The notes: a model not told the origin generated them from the sequence alone. A stretch of DNA of 61,597 bases from an uncultured Lachnospiraceae bacterium (GCA_910579735.1 CAJTUZ010000009.1:1-61597); one strand, 5' to 3'. Shown: positions 8,482 to 17,236, counted from the first letter of the stretch. Numbers and translations: made by a program.

Positions 8482-9009
8482 CTAATCTTTCGTTTCCCAC
8501 AAAACAATACTGCCTGTCTGCATCGATTTTTTGACATCGATGATCCGCTGATTGGCAGACCCCCGAAAACGCAGACTGATATCTTTTTGAGCCTCGATAA
8601 ATTCACCATCCACGATCACGTCTAAATATGATAGGATTTCCTGCGTCTCGTCCCACTTTTTTACAAATTTCTCCAAAATATCTTTATCATAGAGATATCC
8701 TGTGTAACACCAGACCGTCTTCTTTGGATATTCTGCCTTCACTCTGCGCAGCAGCGGCAGAAGTCCCTGCTGATTCCCATACTCTAACGGCTCTCCGCCA
8801 AGCAAAGTAAGGCCTGCAATATAAGAAGGCTCCAGCATTTTCAGGATACTTTCGACTGTCTCTTCAGTAAACTCCCTGCCATATTGAAAGTCCCACGTCA
8901 TTTCGTTGAAACAACCCTTACAATGATGTGTACAGCCGCTGACAAACAGCGCTGTCCGCACACCGGGTCCATCTGCAATGTCGTATTGTTTTATTTCCGA
9001 ATAATACAT
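8482..9009 (-). CDS. nrdG: Anaerobic ribonucleotide reductase activating protein
   Basis: Radical-SAM activase that installs the glycyl radical on NrdD. The 175-residue protein carries the cluster motif CTHHCKGC (about residues 26-33) and the NrdG-typical GLTLLGGEPLEY segment. Length is normal. It lies 53 bases downstream of nrdD in the same orientation, with GGAGG eight bases before its ATG. A GC hairpin lies between the two genes, so the activase may be expressed at a lower level than the reductase. Confidence 0.95.
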   Translation of the reverse strand: MYYSEIKQYDIADGPGVRTALFVSGCTHHCKGCFNEMTWDFQYGREFTEETVESILKMLEPSYIAGLTLLGGEPLEYGNQQGLLPLLRRVKAEYPKKTVWCYTGYLYDKDILEKFVKKWDETQEILSYLDVIVDGEFIEAQKDISLRFRGSANQRIIDVKKSMQTGSIVLWETKD

Positions 9010-9029
9010 ATATCATGCCTCCAATCAAT

Positions 9030-9053
9030 GACCCCGCTGTGTAAAGCGGGGTC
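9030..9053 (-). other. Intercistronic hairpin between nrdD and nrdG
   Basis: GACCCCGCT and AGCGGGGTC form a perfect 9-base stem with a 6-base loop. No T-run follows on either strand, so it is more likely an mRNA stability or partial-termination element that sets the nrdD:nrdG ratio than a full terminator. Confidence 0.6.
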
Positions 9054-9062
9054 TTAAGCATT

Positions 9063-11225
9063 TTATAAATGCAGTACTCTCTCCTTAATTTCCTGCGTAC
9101 GTCCCTGATTCCAGAACTGTGTACCGATATAACCGCAGGTACGCCTTGCCACGTTCATTTTCTCCTGTTCTCTGTTCCCGCAGTTTGGACATTCCCATAC
9201 CAGTTTGCCATCGTCGTCTGTTACGATCCCGATCTCACCATGATAATCACAGATCTGGCAATAATCACTCTTCGTATTCAGTTCCGCATACATGATATGA
9301 TCATAAATATGCTGCATGACTGCAAGCACGGCATCCAGATTATTCTCCATATTGGGTACTTCCACATAACTGATTGCACCGCCCGGAGAAAGCTCCTGGA
9401 ACTGAGACTCAAACGTCAGTTTATCAAAAGCATTGATATTCTCGCTTACATGTACATGATAACTGTTTGTAATGTAATTTCTGTCCGTTACCCCCGGAAT
9501 AATGCCGAAACGTTTCTGTAAGCATTTGGCAAATTTATATGTCGTAGATTCTAACGGTGTGCCGTACAGACTGAAATCAATGTTTGTCTGCGCCGCCCAT
9601 TTTTTGCAGGCCGCATTCAAATAGCGCATGATCTCCAACGCAAACGGCGTTGCTTCCGGGTCCGTATGAGACTTTCCTGTCATATATTTTATACACTCGC
9701 ACAGACCGGCATAACCAAGCGATATGGTGGAATAACCGCCGTAAAGAAGTTTGTCGATCGGTTCTCCTTTTTTCAATCTGGAAAGCGCACCGTACTGCCA
9801 CAGAATCGGCGCAACATCCGAAGGCGTTCCCTTTAATCGTTCATGCCTGCACATCAGGGCACGCCTGCATAACTCCAGTCTTTTGTCAAAGATCTTCCAG
9901 AACTTATCCTTGTCCCTGCCGGAAGAACAGGCGATATCTACCAGATTAAGCGTCACCACTCCCTGATTGAAGCGGCCGTAAAATTTCGGTTGATCGTTTT
10001 CATCATGATAAACAGTCAGAAAAGAACGGCATCCCATGCAGGTATAGCAGTTGCCGTCTTTTAATTTTTTCATGATCTTCTCGGAGATATAATCCGGCAC
10101 CATTCTCTTTGCCGTACACTTAGCTGCAAGTTTCGTCAGATACCAGTACTTGCTGTCTTCGTGGATATTATCTTCTTCCAGCACATAGATCAGTTTCGGG
10201 AAAGCCGGTGTGATATAAACGCCCTTTTCATTCTTAACACCGCGGATACGCTGGTTTAACATTTCTTCAATGACCGCCGCAAGATCGTCCCTTGTCTGCC
10301 CCTCGGGCGCCTCGTCAAGATACATGAATACCGTTACAAAAGGAGCCTGTCCGTTCGTTGTCATCAGGGTAATGACCTGGTACTGTATCATCTGCACACC
10401 GCGGTTGATCTCTTCTCTGACACGCATCTCGGCAATCTCATTGATCTGCTCGTCCGAAAGCGCAATCTGCATTTTATCCATTTCCGCCCTGACTTCTTTG
10501 CGCAGCTTTTCCCTGCTGACTTGTACAAAAGGCGCCAGATGCGCTAACGATATACTCTGTCCGCCATACTGTGAGCTTGCTATCTGCGCGATACACTGCG
10601 TCGCAACATTACAGGCCGTAGAGAAGCTTTTCGGCGTATCGATCATGGTTTCGCTGATCACCGTCCCGTTCTGCAGCATATCCTCCAGGTTCACCAGACA
10701 GCAGTTATGCATATGCTGTGCAAAATAATCCGCATCATGGAAATGAATGATCCCCTGCTCATGTGCATCTACGATATCGGGAGCGAGCAAAAAACGTTTG
10801 GTAATGTCTTTGCTGACTTCCCCTGCCATGTAATCGCGCTGTACACTGTTTACCGTCGGATTTTTATTGGAATTCTCCTGTTTTACTTCTTCATTATTAC
10901 ATTCTAAAAGCGTCAGGATCTGCTCGTCCGTGGAATTGGATTTTCGTACAAGTGCACGTTTATAACGGTAAGTAATATAATTTCTCGCCATTGTATACGC
11001 ATTATATTTCATCAACTGGTTTTCCACCATGTCCTGAATCTCTTCCACACTCGGGGAATGTTTCATCTCTTCGCAGTGATCGGCAACTACTTCGGCAATG
11101 GAACTGATCTCATCCTCCGTCAGTTTATCTCTGTCTTTTACGCTGTCGTTGGCTTTCCTGATCGCGGCAACGATCTTATCCAGATCAAATGATACTTCCG
11201 CACCGCTTCGTTTTATAATCTTCAT
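9063..11225 (-). CDS. nrdD: Anaerobic (class III) ribonucleoside-triphosphate reductase
   Basis: Oxygen-sensitive enzyme making dNTPs from NTPs with a glycyl radical. The 720 residues start with an ATP-cone regulatory domain (MKIIKRSGAEVSFDLDKI), followed by the ten-stranded barrel domain. Near the C-terminus are a zinc site (CQICDYHG and CPNCG) and the glycyl-radical motif RRTCGYIGT, with the radical glycine in CGY. The start is set at ATG 11225 rather than an upstream TTG, because the ATP cone begins there and GGGGGT precedes it. Its presence marks an anaerobic lifestyle. The promoter carries two NrdR-like boxes, and nrdG follows. Confidence 0.96.
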   Translation of the reverse strand: MKIIKRSGAEVSFDLDKIVAAIRKANDSVKDRDKLTEDEISSIAEVVADHCEEMKHSPSVEEIQDMVENQLMKYNAYTMARNYITYRYKRALVRKSNSTDEQILTLLECNNEEVKQENSNKNPTVNSVQRDYMAGEVSKDITKRFLLAPDIVDAHEQGIIHFHDADYFAQHMHNCCLVNLEDMLQNGTVISETMIDTPKSFSTACNVATQCIAQIASSQYGGQSISLAHLAPFVQVSREKLRKEVRAEMDKMQIALSDEQINEIAEMRVREEINRGVQMIQYQVITLMTTNGQAPFVTVFMYLDEAPEGQTRDDLAAVIEEMLNQRIRGVKNEKGVYITPAFPKLIYVLEEDNIHEDSKYWYLTKLAAKCTAKRMVPDYISEKIMKKLKDGNCYTCMGCRSFLTVYHDENDQPKFYGRFNQGVVTLNLVDIACSSGRDKDKFWKIFDKRLELCRRALMCRHERLKGTPSDVAPILWQYGALSRLKKGEPIDKLLYGGYSTISLGYAGLCECIKYMTGKSHTDPEATPFALEIMRYLNAACKKWAAQTNIDFSLYGTPLESTTYKFAKCLQKRFGIIPGVTDRNYITNSYHVHVSENINAFDKLTFESQFQELSPGGAISYVEVPNMENNLDAVLAVMQHIYDHIMYAELNTKSDYCQICDYHGEIGIVTDDDGKLVWECPNCGNREQEKMNVARRTCGYIGTQFWNQGRTQEIKERVLHL

Positions 11226-11259
11226 ACATGACCCCCACAAATTATTCGGCTTTTTCCGT

Positions 11260-11306
11260 ATACTACATATTGTATCATGCCATTTTTTTATGTCAAGGTA
11301 TTGTAT
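11260..11306 (-). promoter_or_regulatory. nrdD promoter with two NrdR-like boxes
   Basis: The minus strand has -35 TTGACA (11291-11296) and -10 TACAAT (11269-11274) with a 16-base spacer. Two 16-base sequences fit the NrdR-box pattern ACACWATATATWGTGT. The better one is ATACAATATGTAGTAT (11260-11275), covering the -10. The weaker one is ATACAATACCTTGACA (11291-11306), covering the -35. Their starts are 31 bases apart, three helical turns, which is the spacing described for cooperative NrdR binding. This suggests repression by the ATP/dATP sensor NrdR. Confidence 0.7.
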
Positions 11307-11385
11307 GCAAATTCACAGCCAAATATTTATCAAGTGACTGTATTTATAAAAAAATAAAAAAGAACTCCGCTTTCCGGAATGGCGA

Positions 11386-11748
11386 TTATCTTGGTTTTCT
11401 ATAGCCGATTTCCGTCTGCGGGTAATGTTCCTGCAGATACGCCAGAATACATCTTGCATTTTCTTCTCTTTCGAATCGCAGCTTTGCCTCGCTCTCATCA
11501 TCAAGCTGCAGCATGAGATAAAATTCTTTTAACAGAAATTCTCCCGATTCCCCGCTTTCCACTCTAAGATAGGCTTTTCTGATACGAGACCATGCGATAT
11601 ATTTTACATTGATAAAATAGCGGTAAAACAGATGTGTCTCTCCCATCCGGCCTTCACCGGCACGGGATGCCAGGCTGAACTCTTCCTTCAAAATATTCTT
11701 CGGGATATCCGGGAATTCTCCGGCTTTAGATAAAGAAATGAATTTCAT
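11386..11748 (-). CDS. Conserved-looking small cytoplasmic protein, unknown function
   Basis: A 120-residue soluble protein of mixed charge with no signal peptide or membrane helix. It opens MKFISLSKAGEFPDI and contains aromatic-rich strands (HLFYRYFINVKYIAWSRI) followed by acidic strands and a C-terminal helix, a pattern suggestive of a small beta-alpha (PH-like) fold. I do not recognise the family. The start at 11748 has AAGGAAG upstream; an upstream start would run through a repeated hairpin (11775-11799) and is unlikely. The gene sits between nrdD and tRNA-Thr and may read from the tRNA side. Confidence 0.6.
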   Translation of the reverse strand: MKFISLSKAGEFPDIPKNILKEEFSLASRAGEGRMGETHLFYRYFINVKYIAWSRIRKAYLRVESGESGEFLLKEFYLMLQLDDESEAKLRFEREENARCILAYLQEHYPQTEIGYRKPR

Positions 11749-11774
11749 GAAAGCTTCCTTTTCAAAAAAACAAC

Positions 11775-11799
11775 GGGCAGTACGCTTTGCGGACTCCCC
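11775..11799 (-). repeat. Dispersed terminator-like hairpin, copy 1
   Basis: On the minus strand GGGGAGTCCGCAAAGCGTAC continues to TGCCC and is followed by GTTGTTTTTTTG. It is one of three near-identical 25-base hairpins in the window (also 37456-37480 and 54966-54990). With its T-run it would work as a terminator downstream of the tRNA gene. Confidence 0.7.
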
Positions 11800-11850
11800 T
11801 CCTGTTAACATAGAATAACCCGCAGAGCGCGGTATTAACTAATAAAAAAA

Positions 11851-11923
11851 AGCTGGAAAAGGGACTCGAACCCTCGACCTACTGATTACGAATCAGTTGC
11901 GCTACCGACTGCGCTATTCCAGC
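11851..11923 (-). tRNA. tRNA-Thr (anticodon CGU)
   Basis: The minus strand folds as a cloverleaf: acceptor arms GCTGGAA/TTCCAGC, D-loop AGTCGGTAGCG, anticodon stem ACTGA/TCAGT with loop TTCGTAA (anticodon CGT), and T-arm GAGGG-TTCGAGT-CCCTT. It reads ACG threonine codons. CCA is not encoded, and a run of T follows at once, serving as terminator. Confidence 0.95.
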
Positions 11924-11944
11924 TTGGTACTAGACACAAAAGTT

Positions 11945-11973
11945 ATTATAATGGGTAATTGCTTTTTTTGCAA
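11945..11973 (-). promoter_or_regulatory. Promoter of tRNA-Thr
   Basis: TTGCAA and a consensus TATAAT are spaced by exactly 17 bases on the minus strand, with the -10 box about 21 bases before the tRNA 5' end. Confidence 0.75.
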
Positions 11974-12012
11974 GCATGAATTACTTTTTCTTTCAAAAAA
12001 TTTCATAAAACT

Positions 12013-12050
12013 ATGCAGGCGCCCCGTTTTGGGGCAGATTTCCCCTGCAT
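12013..12050 (-). terminator. Nested hairpin downstream of mscS
   Basis: An inner GCCCC-GTTTT-GGGGC hairpin sits within outer ATGCAGG/CCTGCAT arms. On the minus strand a modest T-rich stretch (AGTTTTATG) follows. It probably ends the DUF1015-glgB-mscS transcript. Confidence 0.6.
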
Positions 12051-12060
12051 TTTCTCCAAT

Positions 12061-12930
12061 TTATCCCTGCGGATTCAAATGCACGTCCAACTGGTTATAC
12101 GGAATGGAAATATCTGCCTCATCCAGTGCATATTTAACAGCTTCCGTCAGTCTCCACTTACTTTCCCAATAGTCTTCCGAAAGCACATAGAAACGGATTC
12201 CCAGCACGACGGCGCTGTCTGCGAGGGAATCGACATAGACTTTTTTGTCCATATCCGCAAGTACCTTGTCATCGCTTTCTAAAAGTTTCAGCAGAACTTC
12301 TCTCGCCTGCCTGATATCCGCCTGATAGGAAATTCCCACGGAAATATCGACCCTGCGGTTTGGCATCGCACTGACATTGATCATACTCGAATTGGAAAGA
12401 TCTCCGTTTGGTATGATCACAAGCCTGTTATCTCCCGTTGTCAGTTTGGTATAAAAAATCTGGATTTCCTGTACGGCGCCTTCATTTCCGTTTGCAGTAA
12501 CAATATAATCCCCTACCTTAAACGGTTTCAGCAGCAGTATTAGAACACCTCCCGCCAAGTTGGAAAGGCTTCCCTGTACGGCAAGACCGATGGCCACGCC
12601 CGCAGAACCAAGCAGGGCCACAACGCTTGCCGCATCCAGACCAAACCCGGAGGCAATGAACAATACCAGAACGATATACAGGGCTATCCTGACAAAAGAA
12701 GTCAGAAACTGCATCGCCCCGACATCCGCATTGCCCCGCTGCATGGATTTTTTTAATATTTTGCAAACCCATTTGATAAGCTGTGTCCCGATAAAGAAAA
12801 CAAGCAGGGCCAAAAGCACTCTGACCCCGAAACGAAGCGCCGTTTCAGGCAGTTTCTGAAGATAGGACTGTATGAGTCCCGAATCTATTTTTTCTCCTGC
12901 AAGAGTTTGCATCTGCGCTAAATTCTCCAT
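12061..12930 (-). CDS. mscS: Small-conductance mechanosensitive channel (MscS family)
   Basis: A 289-residue channel protein that releases solutes on hypo-osmotic shock. Three N-terminal membrane helices are visible (ALLVFFIGTQLIKWVCKIL; IALYIVLVLFIASGFGLDA; then the glycine/alanine pore helix VALLGSAGVAIGLAVQGSLS). After these come LKPFKVGDYI and a soluble vestibule domain. Length matches E. coli MscS. It is 12 bases downstream of glgB and is the last gene of that operon. A link between glycogen branching and osmotic release is plausible but not shown. Confidence 0.93.
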   Translation of the reverse strand: MENLAQMQTLAGEKIDSGLIQSYLQKLPETALRFGVRVLLALLVFFIGTQLIKWVCKILKKSMQRGNADVGAMQFLTSFVRIALYIVLVLFIASGFGLDAASVVALLGSAGVAIGLAVQGSLSNLAGGVLILLLKPFKVGDYIVTANGNEGAVQEIQIFYTKLTTGDNRLVIIPNGDLSNSSMINVSAMPNRRVDISVGISYQADIRQAREVLLKLLESDDKVLADMDKKVYVDSLADSAVVLGIRFYVLSEDYWESKWRLTEAVKYALDEADISIPYNQLDVHLNPQG

Positions 12931-12942
12931 ATCCTATATCCT

Positions 12943-15462
12943 TTACTTTTTCTCTGTTATTCCGGATTTTGCAGGCGCTTTTGTTTGTCCTGTCTCTTTG
13001 GCCTTATCCGCCTTCTTTACCCGGCCGGTTTCCTGCTCTTTTACTTTGGACATTACCTTTTTCAGCCGCTCCGCCGCTTCATCGGCTGCCTTGGCTTTCT
13101 CTCTGGCCTCTTTGGCCGCTTTTTTGGCCGCTTCTTTGGCTTCTTCGGCTTGTAATGCCGTGATCCTGGCTTCTTCTTTGGCTATACGTCTTTCTTCCTC
13201 TTCTTTGGCCTTGCGGATTGCTTCTGCTTTGGCCTTTTCTATTTCCGCTTTTTCTTCCGGTGTATAAGGAGTATAAGCAAAAATACTGATCGAAAGCGGC
13301 GCGCTTACCATTTCTATCGCATACGGCTTTCCGTCCCATTCTTTTTCCATCGTCTGTTTCTCTTTGCTGTTGACAACACCGCTTCCGCCGTAAATCCTCG
13401 CATCCGTATTCAGGATCTCATGATATTTTCCCTCATACGGCACACCTACGGTAAACTCCTGTTTTGTATTGGCAAAATTGGCAATCACTACCAACGTATC
13501 CTCTGCCTTGTCCGCTTTGCGCAGATAAGAAAGCATACAAGCCTGCGGCGTAATACAGTTGATCCATTCAAAGCCTTCCCAGGAATCGTCTTTCTGATAC
13601 ATCGCCGGAAGCGTTGTATATAGCTTATTCAGATCTGAAACCAGTCTGTTCAGTTTCTTATGTTCCTCATTCTCAAGCAGTTCCCACTCCACGGAACGTT
13701 CTTCGTTCCATTCATCATACTCACCGATATCCTGTCCCATAAAGAACAGCTTTTTCCCCGGATGTGTCATCAGATATCCGTAGGTCAGACGCAGATTGGC
13801 AAACTGCTCCTTTCTATCGCCCGGCATTTTACCGAGCATGGTCGCTTTCCCATGAACGACCTCGTCATGGGAAAATACGAGTACGAAGTTTTCACTATAC
13901 GCATAGATCATGCTGAATGTCAGGTTATTATGGCATCCGGAACGGAAATACGGATCGTTTTTGATATAGCTTAAATAATCGTTCATAAATCCCATATTCC
14001 ATTTCAGATCAAATCCCAGGCCATCATCTTCCAGAGCGCCCGTAACTTTGGGCCATGCCGTTGATTCTTCCGCTATCATCAATACGTCATCGTCTCTTTT
14101 TTTCACAATGGAATTCAGATGTTTCAAAAATTCCACCGCTTCCAGATTCTCATTGCCGCCGTATATATTGGCTACCCACTCTCCGCTGTTCTTCCCATAA
14201 TCCAGATAAAGCATCGATGCTACTGCGTCCATACGGATACCGTCCGCATGATACTGCTCGATCCAGTAAAGTGCATTGGCGATCAGATAGTTTTTCACTT
14301 CCGGCCTGCCGTAATTGTAAATCAGAGTTCCCCAATGCGGATGGCTTCCCTGTCTGGGATCTGCATGTTCATACAGGCATGTGCCGTCGAAATTGGAAAG
14401 ACCGTATGTGTCTCTTGGAAAATGTGCCGGTACCCAGTCCAAAATAACGCCGATGTCCGCCTTATGCATCTCGTTCATAAAATACATGAAATCTTCTGCG
14501 CTGCCGTAACGCGACGTAGGCGCATAGTAACCGATCACCTGATATCCCCAGGAACCGTCAAACGGATGTTCCATGACGGGCATCAGTTCGATATGCGTAT
14601 AATTCATTTTTTTGACATATTCAATGATCTTCGGCGCCAGCTCGCGATAATTCAAATACGTTCTGTCGTCTTCCGGCTGAGCGAAGGAGCCGAGATACAA
14701 TTCGTATATACTGATGGGCGCATTCACCTCATGCAGTTTTTTACGCTTCTTCATCCACTTTTCATCTTTCCAGTCAAACCCGTTAATCTCCCTGACTACG
14801 GAAGCCGATTCGGGACGAAGCTGCTGTCCGAAAGCATAAGGATCCGCTTTGAGATAGGTAATACCGCCTTTGGCTTTCAGTTCAAACTTATAGCAGTCTC
14901 CTTCTTTTACACCCGGTATAAAAATCTCAAACACACCGGAATCCCAGAGTTTTCTCATCTGATGCACCCTGCCATCCCAGCCGTTAAAATCTCCGACAGT
15001 ACTGACGCGGACCGCATTCGGCGCCCAAACGGCAAAGTAAACGCCCGAAACGCCATCGATCGTCATCGGATGCGCACCCAGTTTCTCATATATCGTATAA
15101 TGGATGCCTGCGTTAAACTTCTCGGTATCTTTCTGCGTGATCTGCGGCTTAAAATTGTAGGCGTCTTTCACCTTCTTCAATGTACCGTCTTCAAATTCGG
15201 CAATATATTCATAGGAAAATCGTGTTTTGCCGGGGATCAGTGCCGCAAAATACCCTTCCTCATCCACACATTCCATCTGATAGCTCTTATCGCCCGTCTC
15301 CGGCTGTATACGCACCTTCTTCGCTCCGGGGATAAAAGTCTGTATCAAAATGTTATTACCGCTTACATGCGCGCCTAATACCTCATGCGGATCGTCCGAT
15401 TCCGAATAGATGATCCCCTCAATCTGTGCCCAATTCATTAATTTGTATAATCTCTTATTCAT
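12943..15462 (-). CDS. glgB: 1,4-alpha-glucan branching enzyme with charged helical tail
   Basis: Introduces alpha-1,6 branches into glycogen. The 839 residues include an N-terminal CBM48-type domain (about 110-210) and a GH13 barrel with the nucleophile region GIRMDAVASML, the acid/base IAEESTAWP and the transition-state motif FSHDEVVHGK. A beta domain follows, ending near residue 725. About 110 further residues are almost entirely Lys, Glu, Ala and Arg (KAEAIRKAKEEEERRIAKEE, AAKKAAKEAREKAKAADEAA). They predict as a long coiled coil ending in a lysine-rich tail, which is absent from the standard enzyme of about 640-730 residues. The gene starts 2 bases after the DUF1015 gene. Confidence 0.94.
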   Translation of the reverse strand: MNKRLYKLMNWAQIEGIIYSESDDPHEVLGAHVSGNNILIQTFIPGAKKVRIQPETGDKSYQMECVDEEGYFAALIPGKTRFSYEYIAEFEDGTLKKVKDAYNFKPQITQKDTEKFNAGIHYTIYEKLGAHPMTIDGVSGVYFAVWAPNAVRVSTVGDFNGWDGRVHQMRKLWDSGVFEIFIPGVKEGDCYKFELKAKGGITYLKADPYAFGQQLRPESASVVREINGFDWKDEKWMKKRKKLHEVNAPISIYELYLGSFAQPEDDRTYLNYRELAPKIIEYVKKMNYTHIELMPVMEHPFDGSWGYQVIGYYAPTSRYGSAEDFMYFMNEMHKADIGVILDWVPAHFPRDTYGLSNFDGTCLYEHADPRQGSHPHWGTLIYNYGRPEVKNYLIANALYWIEQYHADGIRMDAVASMLYLDYGKNSGEWVANIYGGNENLEAVEFLKHLNSIVKKRDDDVLMIAEESTAWPKVTGALEDDGLGFDLKWNMGFMNDYLSYIKNDPYFRSGCHNNLTFSMIYAYSENFVLVFSHDEVVHGKATMLGKMPGDRKEQFANLRLTYGYLMTHPGKKLFFMGQDIGEYDEWNEERSVEWELLENEEHKKLNRLVSDLNKLYTTLPAMYQKDDSWEGFEWINCITPQACMLSYLRKADKAEDTLVVIANFANTKQEFTVGVPYEGKYHEILNTDARIYGGSGVVNSKEKQTMEKEWDGKPYAIEMVSAPLSISIFAYTPYTPEEKAEIEKAKAEAIRKAKEEEERRIAKEEARITALQAEEAKEAAKKAAKEAREKAKAADEAAERLKKVMSKVKEQETGRVKKADKAKETGQTKAPAKSGITEKK

Positions 15463-15464
15463 AA

Positions 15465-16721
15465 TCAGTCCGCTCCTTTCTCATCTTCCAATGAATGGAT
15501 AAATATACCGCTGCGCAGCTTCGGTTCAAACCACGTCGATTTGGGCGGCATCAGTCTGCCGGCGTCTGAAACCGCAAATAACTCATGAATATCCGTCGGA
15601 TACATGGCAAAAGCGACGGCGCAGTCTGCCTTCACTCTTCTTTCCAGTTCCTCCAGTCCGCGGATACCACCGACGAAATCAATTCTCGTATCGCTTTTTG
15701 GATCCAAAATGCCAAGTACAGGCCCCAATAAACGGTCCTGCAATATAGCCACATCCAGATCCCGCACCGGATCGTCCGTCAGCATTTCGTCTTTGATGCC
15801 AAGCTTGTACCATGTGTCCTGCAGATACATTCCGATCTCCCCCTTTTTCGCGGGATGATATGGCGCATCTCCGACCTTCTCCACCCAAAAGATCTCTTTT
15901 ACTTTCTGCAGAAATGTTTCTTCCGTATAGCCGTTTAACGACTTTACGAGTCTGTTGTAATCCATAATATATAATTGATCATCCGGGAAAATAACGGACA
16001 GGAAATACTCAAACGCCTCTTGTCCCGTACAGTCAGGGTTCTGCTCCCGCCTTCTTTGCGAGACTCTCACTGCGGAAGCGCATCTGTGATGGCCATCCGC
16101 AATATAAACGGAATCTACTTTCGCAAAACCGTCCTGTATCGCCTGTACGGCCTCTTTTTCGTCAATGCGCCATACTCTGTGTATAATGCCATCGTCTGCG
16201 GTAAAATCATATAAAGGCTCATTTTTCATGGCCTTTTCTACCTGTGCCTGGATCTCTTCTCTCCTGCGGTAAGTCAAAAAAATCGGTCCCGTCTGCGCGT
16301 TACAGATATCCACATGGCGGATCCTGTCGGCTTCTTTATCGGCCCTCGTATTTTCATGTTTCCTGATGATTCCGCTCTCATAATCATCTACGGATGCACA
16401 GGCCGCGATTCCGGTCTGTGATCTGCCGTTCATCACAAGCTCATAAACATAATAGGCAGGAACGTCTTCCCGGACAAATTCTCCGCGCATTATCATCTCA
16501 TGCAGCATATCCCGCGCTTTCTCATACACTTCCGGTGCATACATGTCATAATCTTCCGGAAACTGTGTCTCCGGTCTGTCTATCCGAAGAAAAGACAGCG
16601 CATCTCCTTCTACTTTCCTTCTTGCTTCCTCTCTGCTGTATACGTCATACGGCAAAGCGGCGATCTGCTCTGCCAAATCCGGTCTTGGTCTTAATGCCTT
16701 AAATGGAATAATATTCGCCAT
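15465..16721 (-). CDS. DUF1015 family protein
   Basis: A 418-residue soluble protein of the DUF1015 (PF06245-type) family. It begins MANIIPFKALRPRPDLAEQI and has the family motifs ALPYDVYSREEA, RHENTRADKEADRI-like KHENTRADKEADRI and YIADGHHRCASAVRV. The DGHHR motif resembles the phosphate-binding loop of ParB/sulfiredoxin-like enzymes, including free-serine kinases. It is the first gene of an operon with glgB and mscS, and it lies near serA/serC, with only one small gene between. The exact reaction is not known to me; a role in serine or phospho-amino-acid metabolism is an inference from context and motif. Confidence 0.85.
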   Translation of the reverse strand: MANIIPFKALRPRPDLAEQIAALPYDVYSREEARRKVEGDALSFLRIDRPETQFPEDYDMYAPEVYEKARDMLHEMIMRGEFVREDVPAYYVYELVMNGRSQTGIAACASVDDYESGIIRKHENTRADKEADRIRHVDICNAQTGPIFLTYRRREEIQAQVEKAMKNEPLYDFTADDGIIHRVWRIDEKEAVQAIQDGFAKVDSVYIADGHHRCASAVRVSQRRREQNPDCTGQEAFEYFLSVIFPDDQLYIMDYNRLVKSLNGYTEETFLQKVKEIFWVEKVGDAPYHPAKKGEIGMYLQDTWYKLGIKDEMLTDDPVRDLDVAILQDRLLGPVLGILDPKSDTRIDFVGGIRGLEELERRVKADCAVAFAMYPTDIHELFAVSDAGRLMPPKSTWFEPKLRSGIFIHSLEDEKGAD

Positions 16722-16847
16722 ACTCTCTCCCCGATTTTTATTTTCCGGTACTTTATTTAGACTGATGTGTATATAAACCTATTTTATATTTTATCAAAAA
16801 TGCCTGTACAGCACAAGCATTCAATGTTAAAATAACGTTGTTAAAAA

Positions 16848-16868
16848 ACAATGTGCGCTTCACATTGT
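16848..16868. promoter_or_regulatory. Perfect palindrome between divergent genes
   Basis: ACAATGTG-CGCTT-CACATTGT is an 8-base perfect inverted repeat between the DUF1015 operon (minus) and a small plus-strand gene. Further half-site-like copies (TCAATGTT, GTATTGTG, GCATTGTC) lie on both sides, which looks like an operator array for a dimeric regulator. Confidence 0.45.
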
Positions 16869-16934
16869 AAATTACGTATTGTGAAAACCGCATTGTCTGA
16901 AGAATACCGTCAAAATGGGAAAGGAAGTGAAACC

Positions 16935-17189
16935 ATGACACCGGAACACGCTGAGATTCTTCACAGAATCAATGACTATGCCGAAAAAAACCTGGCGGAT
17001 ATCGACCCTCAGAAAACCCCCGTTTCTTCCCAGCTTGAAACGCTAAAACCTGTTATGGAAGAAATCGCAAAGGAAAAGGGCGTATCTGTTGAAGATATTT
17101 TTATCCTTTATATGGATCTTGCAAGTGAAATCGCCGTTAAGGCTGAAGAACAGTTTCAGTCGGAACTGCGGGACAGCGGTCTGCTCTAG
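16935..17189 (+). CDS. Small acidic helical protein, unknown
   Basis: An 84-residue, all-helical soluble protein (MTPEHAEILHRINDYAEKNL at the start), rich in Glu and Lys with no membrane segment. The start is supported by GGAAG nine bases upstream and by the charge pattern; longer readings begin in the palindromic promoter region. It is the only plus-strand gene between two minus-strand operons and ends just before a strong bidirectional terminator. I do not recognise a family. Confidence 0.6.
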   Translation: MTPEHAEILHRINDYAEKNLADIDPQKTPVSSQLETLKPVMEEIAKEKGVSVEDIFILYMDLASEIAVKAEEQFQSELRDSGLL

Positions 17190-17236
17190 TCCGATAAAGA
17201 TCCCGCTGCTCCGCAAACCGCCCCGGGCAGCAAAAC

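Noticed and set aside
12872..13267. 131-codon plus-strand frame rich in Ser/Ala/Leu
   Set aside because: Reverse complement of the Lys/Glu/Ala repeat codons of the glgB tail.
14119..15378. 419-codon plus-strand frame
   Set aside because: Antisense to glgB, whose GH13 motifs are intact; the long frame arises from codon bias.
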